A stretch of DNA of 64,000 bases from NCBI RefSeq assembly GCF_025457605.1, contig NZ_JAMZFY010000001.1:1674001-1738000 (forward strand). Reading direction: 5' to 3'. A program made the position numbers and the translations under genes. Below are positions 36,358-44,479 of this stretch, in pieces; position 1 is the first letter of the stretch; every line of letters starts with the position of its first letter. This DNA comes from Haloarcula laminariae. GTDB lineage: Archaea; Halobacteriota; Halobacteria; Halobacteriales; Haloarculaceae. Under the pieces are notes generated by a model that had not been told where the DNA came from, did not search any database, and saw nothing but the letters and a program-made list of their open reading frames with translations.

Positions 36358-38889
36358 CTAGGCCTCTGTGTCGAGCGCTTCCGCCTCGACGTTCGAGAGC
36401 CGCATCGCGTTGCCGGTGACGGCCGTCGTCATCCCGGCGTCCCCGGCGAGGACGGCCAGCCAGATGGGGACGTAGCCGAAGGGGACCGCGAGGGCCAGGG
36501 CCGCCTTCACGCCGAGGCTGGCCCAGACGTTCTGCCGGATGACGCCGTTGGCCCGGCCGGAGAGGTCGTACAGGTAGGGGAGCTTCGAGAGGTCGTCCGA
36601 GAGCAGGGCGACGTCGGCCGTCTCCAGAGCCGTATCGGTGCCGGCCGCGCCCATGGCCACCCCGACGGTCGCTGTGGCCAGCGCCGGCGCGTCGTTGATG
36701 CCGTCCCCGACCATGGCGACCCCGCCGTCGGACTCGCCGTCGAGTCGCTCGACGTGGGCCACCTTCTCGTCGGGCAACAGCTCGGCCGCGTAGTCGTCGA
36801 CGCCCACCTGTTCGGCGATGGCGCTGGCGGTCCGTTCGTTGTCGCCGGTGAGCATCACTGTCCTCTCGATGCCCAACGCTTTGAGCCGGGAGACCGCCGC
36901 CCGTGCCTCCGGTCGAACCTCGTCGGCTACGGCGATGACGCCCTCCAGTTCGTCCTCGGTCCCGACCAACACGACCGTCTTCCCCTCGGACTGGAGCTCG
37001 GGGACCGTCCCGTCGAGCAGGTCCAGGCAGTTGTTGCGCTCACAGAGCTGCTGGGCGGTCTCGGTGACGAGGCCGCCGTCGGTCGTCGCGTGGACGTGCG
37101 AGAGGTCGAAGTCCAGCTCCTCGAACAGGCCGGGCTTGCCGGCGAAATGCGGGACGCCGCCGATGGTCGCCCGGACGCCCTTGCCCGTGATGCTCTCGAA
37201 GGCCTCGACCTCGCGGTCGCTGCCGTCGCCGGCCTCGGCGACGATGGCCTCGCCGATGGGGTGTTCGCTGCGGGCCTCTAGCCCGCGGGCACAGCGGAGG
37301 ACCTCGCTCTCGCTGTTGCCGTTCAGGGGGATGACGTCGGTGACGGTGAGTTCCCCCTTCGTGAGCGTCCCGGTCTTGTCGAAGGCGACGGTGTCGACGG
37401 CGCCCATCGCTTCGAGGTGGTTCCCGCCCTTGATGAGGACGCCGTTCTTCGCGGCGCTCGTGATACCCGAGACCACCGAGACGGGCGTCGAGATGACGAA
37501 GGCACAGGGACAGGCGAGCACCAGCAGCGTCAGCCCGTAGACGACCGCTGTCGAGACGGTCGTCCCGAGAACGACCGGGCTGGCGACCGTCACGAGGACG
37601 GCGAACGCGACGACGACGGGCGTGTAGTACGCCGAGAAGCGCTCGACGAACTGCTCGCGCTCGGTCTTGTTCGACTGGGCGTCCTCGACCAGCTCGACGA
37701 TGCGCGAGAGCGTGTTGTCGCCCGCCGTCGAGGTGACCTGCACCTCCAGGTAGCCGCCCTCGTTGATGGTCCCGGCGTACACCGCCTCGCCGACGGTCTT
37801 GTCCACGGGGACGCTCTCGCCGGTGATGGGCGCCTGGTTGACGGCGCTCTCCCCGTCGATGACGTCGCCGTCCAGCGGAATCTTCTCGCCGGGGCGGACG
37901 ACGACGCGCTCGCCGACGTCCACGTCCTCGACCGGAACCGTCACCTCTCGGCCGTCACGTCGGACCGTCGCCTCCGCCGGCGAGAGGTCCATCAGCTCCT
38001 CCAGGGAGTTCCGGGCCCGGTCCATCGAGTACCGCTCCAGCAGTTCGGCGATGCTGAAGAGGACCGCAAGCGTCGCCGCCTCGAAGTACAGCGCTTCCCC
38101 GAAGGCGAGACTCGCCGTCAGGGCCCCGAGGATGGCGATGGACATCAGCAGGTCGATGTCCAGGTTCAGGTTCCGCGCCGAGTAGTAGCCGTTCCGGAGG
38201 ATGGCCTGGCCGCCGACGGCGACGGCGACGAGAAAGAGCAGGTCCGCGACGTGGAGCCCGCTGCCCAGGACCGTCCCGACTTGCGCGTTCGCGCCGGGAA
38301 ACAGGAACTCAAGCCCCAGCCCGACCACCAGCACGACACCGCTGGCCCAGGTTTTCAGCGCCCGGGGGCTGGTCCAGAGGTCGTCGTCGGTCCCCGCGTC
38401 GGTGGCGGCCGTCGCCGCCACCTCGTACCCCGCGCGCTCGATAGCGGCGACGATGGACTCGTCCGTCGGCTCGGGCCCGGACCTCGTGAGGACGACCGTC
38501 CCCGTCGTGGGCTGTGTCTCGTAGCTGTCCAGCCCATCGACCTTCGACAGGGCGGACTCGACCTTGCCGGCACAGGAGGCACAGTCCATATCGGGCACCG
38601 AGAGCCGGAGCGTCCTCGATTGCCCCTCGACTGCGTACCCCGCCGAGCGAATCCGGTCGGCGATTTCCGCCTCCGTGGTCGCGTCCCTGTCGTGGGTGAC
38701 GGAGACCGTTCCGGTCGTCACCTGGGGGTCGATGGCCTCGACGCCCGCCAACGTCCCGACGCTGCTCTCGACCTTGCTCGCACAGGAGGCACAGTCCATC
38801 TCGGGGACGGAAAACTGACTGGTGGCGCGTCCGTCCGACGGCGAATCGCCCCCGTCGTCGTCGTCTGAATCCGGTCCCTCTCTGGTCAT
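36358..38889 (-). CDS. P1B-type heavy-metal translocating ATPase (ZntA-like)
   Basis: 843 residues from ATG 38889 (MTREGPDSDDDDG); an upstream ATG at 38952 would add an unlikely tail. Two N-terminal HMA domains carry MDCASC; then come eight membrane helices, CPC in LACPCAFVISTPVSVV, LIKGGNHLEAMGAVDTVAFDKTGTLTKGE, and TGDNERTASA and GDGINDAPALA in the ATP domains. MDCxxC and the DAG of the last helix (LAGDAGMTTAVTGNAMRL) point to the Zn/Cd/Pb subgroup; copper is less likely. It exports the metal from the cytosol. An AT-rich region with an inverted repeat lies upstream. Confidence 0.92.
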   Translation of the reverse strand: MTREGPDSDDDDGGDSPSDGRATSQFSVPEMDCASCASKVESSVGTLAGVEAIDPQVTTGTVSVTHDRDATTEAEIADRIRSAGYAVEGQSRTLRLSVPDMDCASCAGKVESALSKVDGLDSYETQPTTGTVVLTRSGPEPTDESIVAAIERAGYEVAATAATDAGTDDDLWTSPRALKTWASGVVLVVGLGLEFLFPGANAQVGTVLGSGLHVADLLFLVAVAVGGQAILRNGYYSARNLNLDIDLLMSIAILGALTASLAFGEALYFEAATLAVLFSIAELLERYSMDRARNSLEELMDLSPAEATVRRDGREVTVPVEDVDVGERVVVRPGEKIPLDGDVIDGESAVNQAPITGESVPVDKTVGEAVYAGTINEGGYLEVQVTSTAGDNTLSRIVELVEDAQSNKTEREQFVERFSAYYTPVVVAFAVLVTVASPVVLGTTVSTAVVYGLTLLVLACPCAFVISTPVSVVSGITSAAKNGVLIKGGNHLEAMGAVDTVAFDKTGTLTKGELTVTDVIPLNGNSESEVLRCARGLEARSEHPIGEAIVAEAGDGSDREVEAFESITGKGVRATIGGVPHFAGKPGLFEELDFDLSHVHATTDGGLVTETAQQLCERNNCLDLLDGTVPELQSEGKTVVLVGTEDELEGVIAVADEVRPEARAAVSRLKALGIERTVMLTGDNERTASAIAEQVGVDDYAAELLPDEKVAHVERLDGESDGGVAMVGDGINDAPALATATVGVAMGAAGTDTALETADVALLSDDLSKLPYLYDLSGRANGVIRQNVWASLGVKAALALAVPFGYVPIWLAVLAGDAGMTTAVTGNAMRLSNVEAEALDTEA

Positions 38890-39250
38890 TGTCGGCGCTA
38901 GGCGACGCGATATTATTAAACTAGCTGTTAGAAGTCGGGCTTTTAGCAGCACAAATTATTAAAATGTGTGGACTATTTTAACAACTTTTTCACGAGGGCC
39001 CGGCTGGTGCACCGCCAAAGACCAGTTTCCGAATTCCATATATTGGTAGCGACAGTTAGTAACGCGATTCATCATCTGAAAACGTTCATACGGGGCTGTC
39101 GACGAGCGCGACCGAAGCCCCGAGACGCCCTGGGACTCCGAGAACTCCGGCCGGACGTACATGTGGCCGGTGAACGAACACGACGACTTCTGAGCCGGTC
39201 CGCCCGGCACGCATCAAAGCGGGGAAGTACGCACGACACTGACGGGTGGT
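38890..39250. other. Intergenic region, possible operator and gene remnant
   Basis: 361 bases between divergent genes. Near the ATPase gene it is AT-rich (TTATTAAACTAG; then CACA-N11-TGTG at about 38951-38969) and could hold a metal-responsive promoter and operator. At 39080-39193 on the plus strand is a frame without start codon that reads PWDSENSGRTYMWPVNEHDDF-stop at its end. It looks like the tail of a protein, preceded by an in-frame TGA at 39077. This may be a gene remnant or chance. Confidence 0.35.
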
Positions 39251-39817
39251 ATGCGCCGCCGCACGTGGGTCACAGCGCTCGGGGCCGCAGGCCTCGGCGC
39301 TCTCGCGGGCTGTGCGGAGTCAGCCGACGAGACGCCCGAGGCGTTCGAGGTATCGAGCCCCGAGTTGGCGGCCGACGGGTCGCTCCCGAATCGGTTCACC
39401 TGCTACGGTGCCGGCGACTCCCCGCCGTTCGTCATCGACCGTGTCCCGACTCCGACCGAGGGGCTCGCCGTGGTCGCGGAACTCGATAGCGGGGGTATCA
39501 CCGACCCGGTCTTCTGGACGCTCTGGAACGTCCCGGCGGACACCGAGCGGATTCCCGCGGACCTCCCGCGGACGCCGACGCTCCCGTCGCTCGGTGACGC
39601 GAGACAGGGCCGCCCCGAAGGCGGCGATGCCGGCTACGAACCGCCGTGTCCGGAGCTCGGCCAATCCTACACCGTCAGGTTCCAGGTGTACGCGCTGGGG
39701 GCACGACTCGACGCCGAGGCCGGGACCGACCACGACACTGCTACCGAGGCCATCGGCGACGCCGTGCTGGCGAGCCGACGGTTCACCGCCGACTTCGAGC
39801 GAACGCCGACGCCCTGA
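39251..39817 (+). CDS. PEBP family (YbhB/YbcL-like) lipoprotein
   Basis: 188 residues. A Tat-like signal (MRRRTWVTALGAAGLGALAGC) with the lipobox Cys at 21 places it outside the membrane. The PEBP fold is indicated by FEVSSPELAADGSLPNRFTCYGAGDSPPF, ITDPVFWTLWNVPADTERIPADLP and YEPPCPELGQSYTVRFQVYAL (its GxHxYxF-like strand). The family binds phospholipid-like or small anionic ligands; the role in haloarchaea is unknown. Followed by msrB 55 bases on, possibly in the same transcript. Confidence 0.85.
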   Translation: MRRRTWVTALGAAGLGALAGCAESADETPEAFEVSSPELAADGSLPNRFTCYGAGDSPPFVIDRVPTPTEGLAVVAELDSGGITDPVFWTLWNVPADTERIPADLPRTPTLPSLGDARQGRPEGGDAGYEPPCPELGQSYTVRFQVYALGARLDAEAGTDHDTATEAIGDAVLASRRFTADFERTPTP

Positions 39818-39872
39818 CCGGGCCGGCTCGATGTCGACGTGGCCTTATACACCTGCAGCACGTACCTGGGGT

Positions 39873-40280
39873 ATGAGCGAACAGGCCGACAGCGTACCTG
39901 AAAACGACGACGAATGGCGCGAGCTGCTCACGGACGAGGAGTACCGCATCCTCCGCGAGGCCGGGACCGAACCCCGCTTCAGTAGCGACCTCATGGACGT
40001 CAAAGACGACGGCGTCTTCACCTGTGCCGGGTGCGGGACCGCGCTGTTCGACAGCGAGGAGAAGTTCGACTCCGGCACCGGCTGGCCCAGCTTCTGGGAC
40101 GTCTACGACGAGGGCACCGTCGAGACCCGGGTCGACGAGAGCCACGGGATGCGCCGGACGGAGGTCGTCTGTGCCAACTGCGAGGGACACCTCGGACACG
40201 TCTTCGACGACGGCCCCGAGCCGACCGGCAAGCGCTACTGCATCAACGGCGCGGCGCTGGAGTTCGAGAGCGAGGATTAG
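39873..40280 (+). CDS. msrB: Peptide-methionine (R)-S-oxide reductase
   Basis: 135 residues. Reduces R-methionine sulfoxide in proteins. The two zinc CxxC pairs (FTCAGCGTALFD, VVCANCEGHLGHVF), SGTGWPSFW and the catalytic cysteine in GKRYCINGAALEF are all present, and the length is standard. Its stop overlaps by four bases the stop of the convergent glutaredoxin-like gene, whose product could recycle the enzyme (inference from position). Confidence 0.95.
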   Translation: MSEQADSVPENDDEWRELLTDEEYRILREAGTEPRFSSDLMDVKDDGVFTCAGCGTALFDSEEKFDSGTGWPSFWDVYDEGTVETRVDESHGMRRTEVVCANCEGHLGHVFDDGPEPTGKRYCINGAALEFESED

Positions 40281-40516
40281 GCGTAGCTCCGCTCGACGAA
40301 CTCCAGGATGCGGTCGGACTCGGCCATCGTGACGCCGCGGTCCTCGTCGACCAGCACCGGGACCGCCCGCTGGCCGGAGACGCGCTTGACCTCGTCGCGC
40401 TCCGAGTGGAGCGGCTCCACCCATATGCTGTCGTAGTCGACGCCCAGTTCGTCCAGCCTGTCTGCTACCTTCTCGCAGTACGGACAGCCGTCGAGCTGGT
40501 AGAGTGTGCGACCCAT
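40277..40516 (-). CDS. Glutaredoxin-like protein (CPYC motif)
   Basis: 79 residues from ATG 40516 (MGRTLYQLDGCPYCEKVADRLDELGV). The CPYC active site, the cis-proline loop RAVPVLVDEDRGVTMAES and the final helix DRILEFVERSYA make a compact glutaredoxin/GST-N-terminal fold. It is likely a small thiol reductase using gamma-glutamylcysteine or another thiol of haloarchaea. Convergent and overlapping with msrB. Confidence 0.88.
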   Translation of the reverse strand: MGRTLYQLDGCPYCEKVADRLDELGVDYDSIWVEPLHSERDEVKRVSGQRAVPVLVDEDRGVTMAESDRILEFVERSYA

Positions 40517-40565
40517 AGGGGGCCGTAGGGGCGCCGGTCCCAAAGGCGGTTCGCTCCAGACCGTT

Positions 40566-41030
40566 CTACTCGTACAGCCAGGAGCCGTCTATCTTGTCCC
40601 ACTCAACGAGTTCGTCCTCGTCGAAGAAGAGGTCGATTTCGCGCTCGTTTGCGCCCTCGTCCTCGTGGTCGGAGCCGTGGATGACGTTCCGCCCGAGGTC
40701 CATCCCGTAGTCGCCCCGAATCGTGCCGGGTTCGGCCTCCTTCGGGTCGGTCGCGCCCATCATCCGCCGGACCTGCCGGGTCGCGTCCTGGCCTTCGAGC
40801 ACCATCGCGAAGACCGGGCCGGAGGTGATGAAGTCCACAAGCCCCTCGAAGAAGGGCTTGTCCTCGTGTTCGCCGTAGTGCTGTTCGGCTAGCTCTCGGT
40901 CCATCTGCATCAGCTTCGCGCCGACGACTTTCAGGCCGCGGCCCTCGAACCGGTCGAGGATGTCGCTGATAAGGCCGCGCTGGACGCCGTCGGGTTTCAC
41001 CATCACGAAGGTACGTTCTGTCTCTGTCAT
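40566..41030 (-). CDS. ndk: Nucleoside diphosphate kinase
   Basis: 154 residues. Transfers phosphate between nucleoside tri- and diphosphates. [37 protein letters not shown] at the start and the catalytic histidine in [13 protein letters not shown] are diagnostic. An internal [29 protein letters not shown] is typical. It is last in the rpl7ae-rps28e-rpl24e-ndk cluster, an order conserved in archaea, and is probably cotranscribed. Confidence 0.96.
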   Translation of the reverse strand: MTETERTFVMVKPDGVQRGLISDILDRFEGRGLKVVGAKLMQMDRELAEQHYGEHEDKPFFEGLVDFITSGPVFAMVLEGQDATRQVRRMMGATDPKEAEPGTIRGDYGMDLGRNVIHGSDHEDEGANEREIDLFFDEDELVEWDKIDGSWLYE

Positions 41031-41063
41031 CGGAATACGAAAATCGTTGAGCCGCTGTCGGTC

Positions 41064-41423
41064 TTACGCCTGTGCTTCTTCGGCTTCGTCGTCAGCGTCG
41101 TCGTCGGCCTCGGACGCTTCCTCGCTGTCGTCAGCAGCTTCGGCTTCGGCGTCTTCCGCGTCGGCCTCGGCGGCTTCCGCTTCGGCGTCCGCCTGGGCCT
41201 GCGCTTCGGCGTCTGCCTGCTCCGCCGCCGCGTCCTGCGCGGCGGTCGTCGCGCGACCGGCGTCGGTCCAGCCGAGGTTCCGGGCCTCGCGGCCCAGGTC
41301 GGCGTTGTTCTCGCACTTCGAGGAACAGAAGTGCGTGGTCGAGCCGTCGTTGTGGACGAGCATCGTGCCCGTGCCGGGCTCGATGTCCGCGCCACAGTAG
41401 TCACAGTCTCGGGTTCGGGGCAT
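41064..41423 (-). CDS. rpl24e: 50S ribosomal protein L24e with long acidic Ala-rich tail
   Basis: 119 residues from ATG 41423 (MPRTRDCDYCGADIEPGTGT). Residues 1-60 are a complete L24e: the zinc cysteines CDYC and CSSKC, and the ending REARNLGWTDAGRA. The remaining about 58 residues are almost only Ala, Glu, Asp and Gln, and probably unstructured or helical on the ribosome surface. Archaeal L24e usually ends near residue 60-70, so the tail is unusual. The gene lies two bases after rps28e. Confidence 0.92.
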   Translation of the reverse strand: MPRTRDCDYCGADIEPGTGTMLVHNDGSTTHFCSSKCENNADLGREARNLGWTDAGRATTAAQDAAAEQADAEAQAQADAEAEAAEADAEDAEAEAADDSEEASEADDDADDEAEEAQA

Positions 41424-41425
41424 CG

Positions 41426-41653
41426 TTATTGTCCTCCGATGGAGTCGGCTTCGCGGGCCGTCTCGCGGAGCTGGAGGATGTCGCCCTCGCGGACGGGACC
41501 GAGGACGTTCCGGGTGATGATTCGACCCTGGTTTTCGCCCTCGCGGAGTCGGCACTTGACCTGCATGGCCTCGCCGTGCATCCCCGTCTTGCCGACGATC
41601 TCGATGACCTCGGCCGACGTGGCGCCGCTACTTTCGGTCTCTTCAGCACTCAT
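41426..41653 (-). CDS. rps28e: 30S ribosomal protein S28e
   Basis: 75 residues. A small OB-fold protein of the small subunit. The core [54 protein letters not shown] is canonical, ending IGGQ. The start follows the rpl7ae stop by 11 bases. Made in proportion with L7Ae and L24e from the same message. Confidence 0.96.
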   Translation of the reverse strand: MSAEETESSGATSAEVIEIVGKTGMHGEAMQVKCRLREGENQGRIITRNVLGPVREGDILQLRETAREADSIGGQ

Positions 41654-41664
41654 CTTTGGTCACC

Positions 41665-42027
41665 TCAGCGGAGCTCCTCGACCTTGGCGGCGATGTCCTC
41701 GACGTCGGCCTCGGCCTCACCGGCGTCGGTGATGGCGGCGGCGGCCGAGCCGACTTCGAGCCCGGCGGCGTGGCCGAGGTCGTCCTGCTGCTCGACGAAG
41801 ATGAAGGGGACGCCCTTCTCGTCGGCCAGCTCGGGGATGTGCATGACGATCTCCTCGGGCTGGACGTCCTCGGCGACGAAGACGAGCTCGGCGGAGCCGC
41901 GCTCGACGGCCTTGGTCGTCTCGTTGGTTCCTTTCTTCACTGTGCCCGTGTCTCGTGCGACTTCCAGCGCTTCGAGGGCGTCGTCCTCGAGGTCGGCCGG
42001 AACGTCGAAATCTACGTATACTGGCAT
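41665..42027 (-). CDS. rpl7ae: 50S ribosomal protein L7Ae
   Basis: 120 residues from ATG 42027 ([26 protein letters not shown]). It binds kink-turns in 23S rRNA, box C/D and H/ACA guide RNAs and RNase P. The RNA-binding face [59 protein letters not shown] is intact. The start is chosen because a strong Shine-Dalgarno (GGAGGTGA) ends 8 bases above it. The leader upstream forms a kink-turn-like structure that could let the protein limit its own synthesis. Confidence 0.97.
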   Translation of the reverse strand: MPVYVDFDVPADLEDDALEALEVARDTGTVKKGTNETTKAVERGSAELVFVAEDVQPEEIVMHIPELADEKGVPFIFVEQQDDLGHAAGLEVGSAAAAITDAGEAEADVEDIAAKVEELR

Positions 42028-42151
42028 TTGTGTAGTCACCTCCTGCACGCGGGCTCAGGCTCCCCCGCCGTTCGCGGGAAATCCCGCGGCACGCCCCGCC
42101 GGCGCGCTGGTCCTGAGAAGGCTGGGAGCATCATCAACCCGGTGCAGGCTG
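42028..42151 (-). promoter_or_regulatory. rpl7ae leader RNA with box C/D kink-turn-like element
   Basis: On the minus strand, CCTGCAC (42148-42142) plus CGGG (42141-42138) pair with CCCG (42053-42050) plus GTGCAGG (42048-42042), leaving a bulged C49. Directly inside are box C-like TTGATGA (42137-42131) and box D CTGA (42058-42055), then a second stem GCTCCC (42129-42124)/GGGAGC (42064-42059). This is the layout of a box C/D kink-turn. The outer stem shares two Gs with the Shine-Dalgarno GGAGGTGA (42043-42036). Deviations are a U for the purine of box C and an extra G54. Regulation by L7Ae through leader kink-turns is known in other archaea. Confidence 0.6.
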
Positions 42152-42172
42152 TAATCGTCTGTGTGCCACGGG

Positions 42173-42180
42173 CCCTAAAA
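42173..42180 (-). promoter_or_regulatory. TATA-like box of the rpl7ae cluster
   Basis: TTTTAGGG on the minus strand. Its centre predicts a start near 42151, exactly at the foot of the leader's outer stem, so the message would begin with the kink-turn structure. Confidence 0.45.
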
Positions 42181-42281
42181 GCGCTTTCGAAGCCGAAACC
42201 GCGTGCCAGCCCGCCACACGGGTGGACACCGGTCGACGCGTGGCCCGCACCCTTTACCCACCTGGCCCGCCACAGGCCGCT

Positions 42282-42521
42282 ATGGAGGAACGCGTCGGTC
42301 CGGACGACCGGACTCTCTACATCGACCGCGAGGACGGAGATATCGGCACGAAGGGCCCCTTCTTTGTCGTCTATCTCGACGACGAGCGCGAGCGCCGCTG
42401 GGGGTTCTTCTGTGGCAACTGCGAGACGTTCAACAACGCGATGGACTCGATGGGCCGCATCCGCTGTAACGACTGCAGCAACCTTCGCAAGGCCGAGGAG
42501 TGGGACGCGGCCCACGAGTAA
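42282..42521 (+). CDS. Small zinc-binding haloarchaeal protein (DUF5816-like)
   Basis: 79 residues. Two CxxC pairs (FFCGNCETFNNAMDSMGRIRCNDC) form a zinc ribbon after a strand-rich start (TLYIDREDGDIGTKGPFFVVYLDDERERRWGF). It resembles a haloarchaeal family I recall as DUF5816; function unknown. CCTTTACC about 27 bases above the ATG suggests a leaderless promoter divergent from the rpl7ae one. Confidence 0.72.
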   Translation: MEERVGPDDRTLYIDREDGDIGTKGPFFVVYLDDERERRWGFFCGNCETFNNAMDSMGRIRCNDCSNLRKAEEWDAAHE

Positions 42522-42594
42522 TCGCTGACCCCTTCCTGTCACCGATACATACAGTGGTAACGCTTATCACCCATCCAGTAGTAGGCTCCCGTAG

Positions 42595-42891
42595 ATGGCG
42601 GCCGTTAGCACACCACTAGACGAGCAGGCTCGGTCGATATTCGACGACATCGGGTACACCGTGTCGCGCACCGACGAGGGACTACGAGCGGCACACAAGT
42701 GGCGGGAGGTCGGCGTCACAGTGCTCGAAGACGGGACAGCGCTCCCGGAGTCGGGGGAGATGCACTGCATCGTCACGCGCGCGCCGGAAGCGCCCGACGT
42801 CGGCGACCGGCTCGCGCGGATGGACGTCGGCTACGACTGGGCGGTCATCGGCGTCCGCGAGGACGGCGGCTACGACGTCGTCAGACCGTAG
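42595..42891 (+). CDS. Conserved hypothetical protein
   Basis: 98 residues, soluble, alpha/beta (LDEQARSIFDDIGYTVSRTDEGLRAAHKWREVGVTVL..MHCIVTRAPEAPDVGDRLARMDVGYDWAVIGVREDGGYDVVRP). It looks like a small haloarchaeal family without assigned function. No catalytic motif. It precedes the mechanosensitive-channel gene by 36 bases on the same strand and may share its transcript. Confidence 0.65.
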   Translation: MAAVSTPLDEQARSIFDDIGYTVSRTDEGLRAAHKWREVGVTVLEDGTALPESGEMHCIVTRAPEAPDVGDRLARMDVGYDWAVIGVREDGGYDVVRP

Positions 42892-42927
42892 CCCAACACT
42901 TACCACCGATTCGGACGACCTCCGGCT

Positions 42928-43461
42928 GTGCAACCGACCGTTTTCACCGACGCTTTCGAACAGCTGTACGACGGTATCATCTCCGTACTGCCGGACCTCC
43001 TCACCGGCTTCGTCTTCCTGGCGCTCGCGGCCGTCGTAATCAAGCTCATCATGTTCGCCGTGCGCGCCGTCCTCGCCCGCGCCCTGCCCGGCGAAGCGCC
43101 GGTGTACCGCCAGTTCATCGCCGCGATAGTCCTCGTCTTCCTCTGGTTCGCCGTCGGGCTGTCCTTCCTCTCTATCGTCGGGCTGACGCTCATCGCGGCG
43201 TCGCTCGGGACCGCGGCCGGCTTCCTCGCGCTCGGCGTCTCCTACGCGCTCTCGGGGATGATAGCCGACGCGGTCGCCGGGGTCTACCTCCTCCGTGACC
43301 CGGACTTCAACCCCGGCGACACGGTCAAAGCCGGCGACACCACCGGTGAGGTCGCGGCCATCGAACTCCGTAAGACGCGGTTCCTGGTCGGCGGCGACAC
43401 GGTGGTCCGAGCGAACGCCGAAATCGAGAAGGGATGGACGAAAATCGAGTCCGCCAGCTAG
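42928..43461 (+). CDS. Small mechanosensitive ion channel (MscS family)
   Basis: 177 residues from GTG 42928. Three membrane helices (about residues 20-48, 65-88 and 92-117), the last being the Gly/Ala-rich pore helix (TLIAASLGTAAGFLALGVSYALSGMIADAVAGVYLL), followed by the MscS beta domain (FNPGDTVKAGDTTGEVAAIELRKTRFLVGGDTVVRANAEI). It lacks the C-terminal alpha/beta cage of MscS, so it is a minimal channel. It would release solutes on osmotic down-shock. Confidence 0.88.
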   Translation: MQPTVFTDAFEQLYDGIISVLPDLLTGFVFLALAAVVIKLIMFAVRAVLARALPGEAPVYRQFIAAIVLVFLWFAVGLSFLSIVGLTLIAASLGTAAGFLALGVSYALSGMIADAVAGVYLLRDPDFNPGDTVKAGDTTGEVAAIELRKTRFLVGGDTVVRANAEIEKGWTKIESAS

Positions 43462-43524
43462 CTGCTCGGGTATCACAGCCGTTGACACGCGATATTTATA
43501 GCTGTTGGCGACTAACTCGTGAGC

Positions 43525-44439
43525 ATGTTCATCGGCCACGCGCTGTTGGCGTTTGCCCTCGCCACCGTCGCGGCCGAGCGTGTCGGCGTGTCCCGAGAGC
43601 GGGCGCTCCGGTACGGGCTCTTCGCGGGCCTGTTCGCCGCCGTCCCGGACGTCGACGTCGTGTACGCGCCCGTCGGTCTCCTGCTGGAGTCGGTCGCGAC
43701 GGTCGGCCCCGACGTGTTCTGGGAGACGGCGAACGTCATCCACCGGGGGCCGACGCACTCGCTGTTGCTGGGGACGGTCCTCGCGCTGGCCGTCTACTGC
43801 TGGGCCGTCGGAACGCGGCCGTCGAGGGTACTCTCACTCTCGCTGGCGGCCGTGCTGGTCGCCGCCGCCTGGCTGTTCAGCGGCCCCATCGGCGGCGTCG
43901 TCGTGAGCGTGTTCGCCCTCGCGGGGTTCGGCGTCGGTGCGTTGGCCACTCGCAACGCCGTCGGGCCGCGGCCGCTCCTCGCCGTTGCGCTCCTCGGGCT
44001 GCTCTCGCACCCGTTCGGTGACCTCCTCACCGGGTCGCCGCCCCCGTTTCTCTACCCCTTCGAGGCGATGCTCGTCGCCGAGCGTATCGCTCTCCACCCG
44101 GACCCGACGGGGCAGTTACTCGCGGCCTTCGCGGTCGAACTCGGCACCGTCTGGCTCGCTATCTGGGCCTACACCCGCCACAGCGACCGTCGGTTGCTCG
44201 ACCTCGTCAGTCCCCGCGCCTCGCTGGGGGCCGGCTACGCCGCGGCCGCGCTGCTGTTGCCGGCGCCGACGATGGAGCAGTCGGCGCACTTCGTCTTCAG
44301 CGTCCTCGCCATCTCGGTCGTCGGTGCGCCGGTCAGACCGCTCAGTCGCGACGTCGACCGGCTCCGGATGGCGGTGACGGGGCTGACGGCCGTCAGCGTC
44401 GCCGCCGTCGCCTACGCGTTGGCCTACGGGCTGCTGTAA
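43525..44439 (+). CDS. Membrane-bound metal-dependent hydrolase (DUF457/YdjM-like)
   Basis: 304 residues from ATG 43525, chosen because ATATTTATAG (43490-43499) predicts transcription start near 43522. MFIGHALLAFALA, LFAAVPDVDVVYAP and VIHRGPTHSLLLG give the conserved His/Asp set of the DUF457 family. About eight to nine membrane helices. The family is called hydrolase by fold, and its substrate is unknown. Two more membrane-protein genes follow on the same strand. Confidence 0.85.
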   Translation: MFIGHALLAFALATVAAERVGVSRERALRYGLFAGLFAAVPDVDVVYAPVGLLLESVATVGPDVFWETANVIHRGPTHSLLLGTVLALAVYCWAVGTRPSRVLSLSLAAVLVAAAWLFSGPIGGVVVSVFALAGFGVGALATRNAVGPRPLLAVALLGLLSHPFGDLLTGSPPPFLYPFEAMLVAERIALHPDPTGQLLAAFAVELGTVWLAIWAYTRHSDRRLLDLVSPRASLGAGYAAAALLLPAPTMEQSAHFVFSVLAISVVGAPVRPLSRDVDRLRMAVTGLTAVSVAAVAYALAYGLL

Positions 44440-44479
44440 GGGCGACAGTGTTTTCCACCCACCGCGTTTGGTGGCGTCC

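Noticed and set aside
36108-36419. 103-codon plus-strand frame between the binding protein and ATPase genes
   Set aside because: Basic, Arg/Pro-rich, overlaps the end of the ATPase gene and lacks any recognisable feature.
39080-39193. Plus-strand tail-like frame ending WPVNEHDDF
   Set aside because: No start codon and an in-frame stop just upstream; too short to call a pseudogene without a homologue.
38959-39210. 83-codon minus-strand frame upstream of the metal ATPase
   Set aside because: Not haloarchaeal in composition (few acidic residues), no motif, overlaps the probable ATPase promoter.
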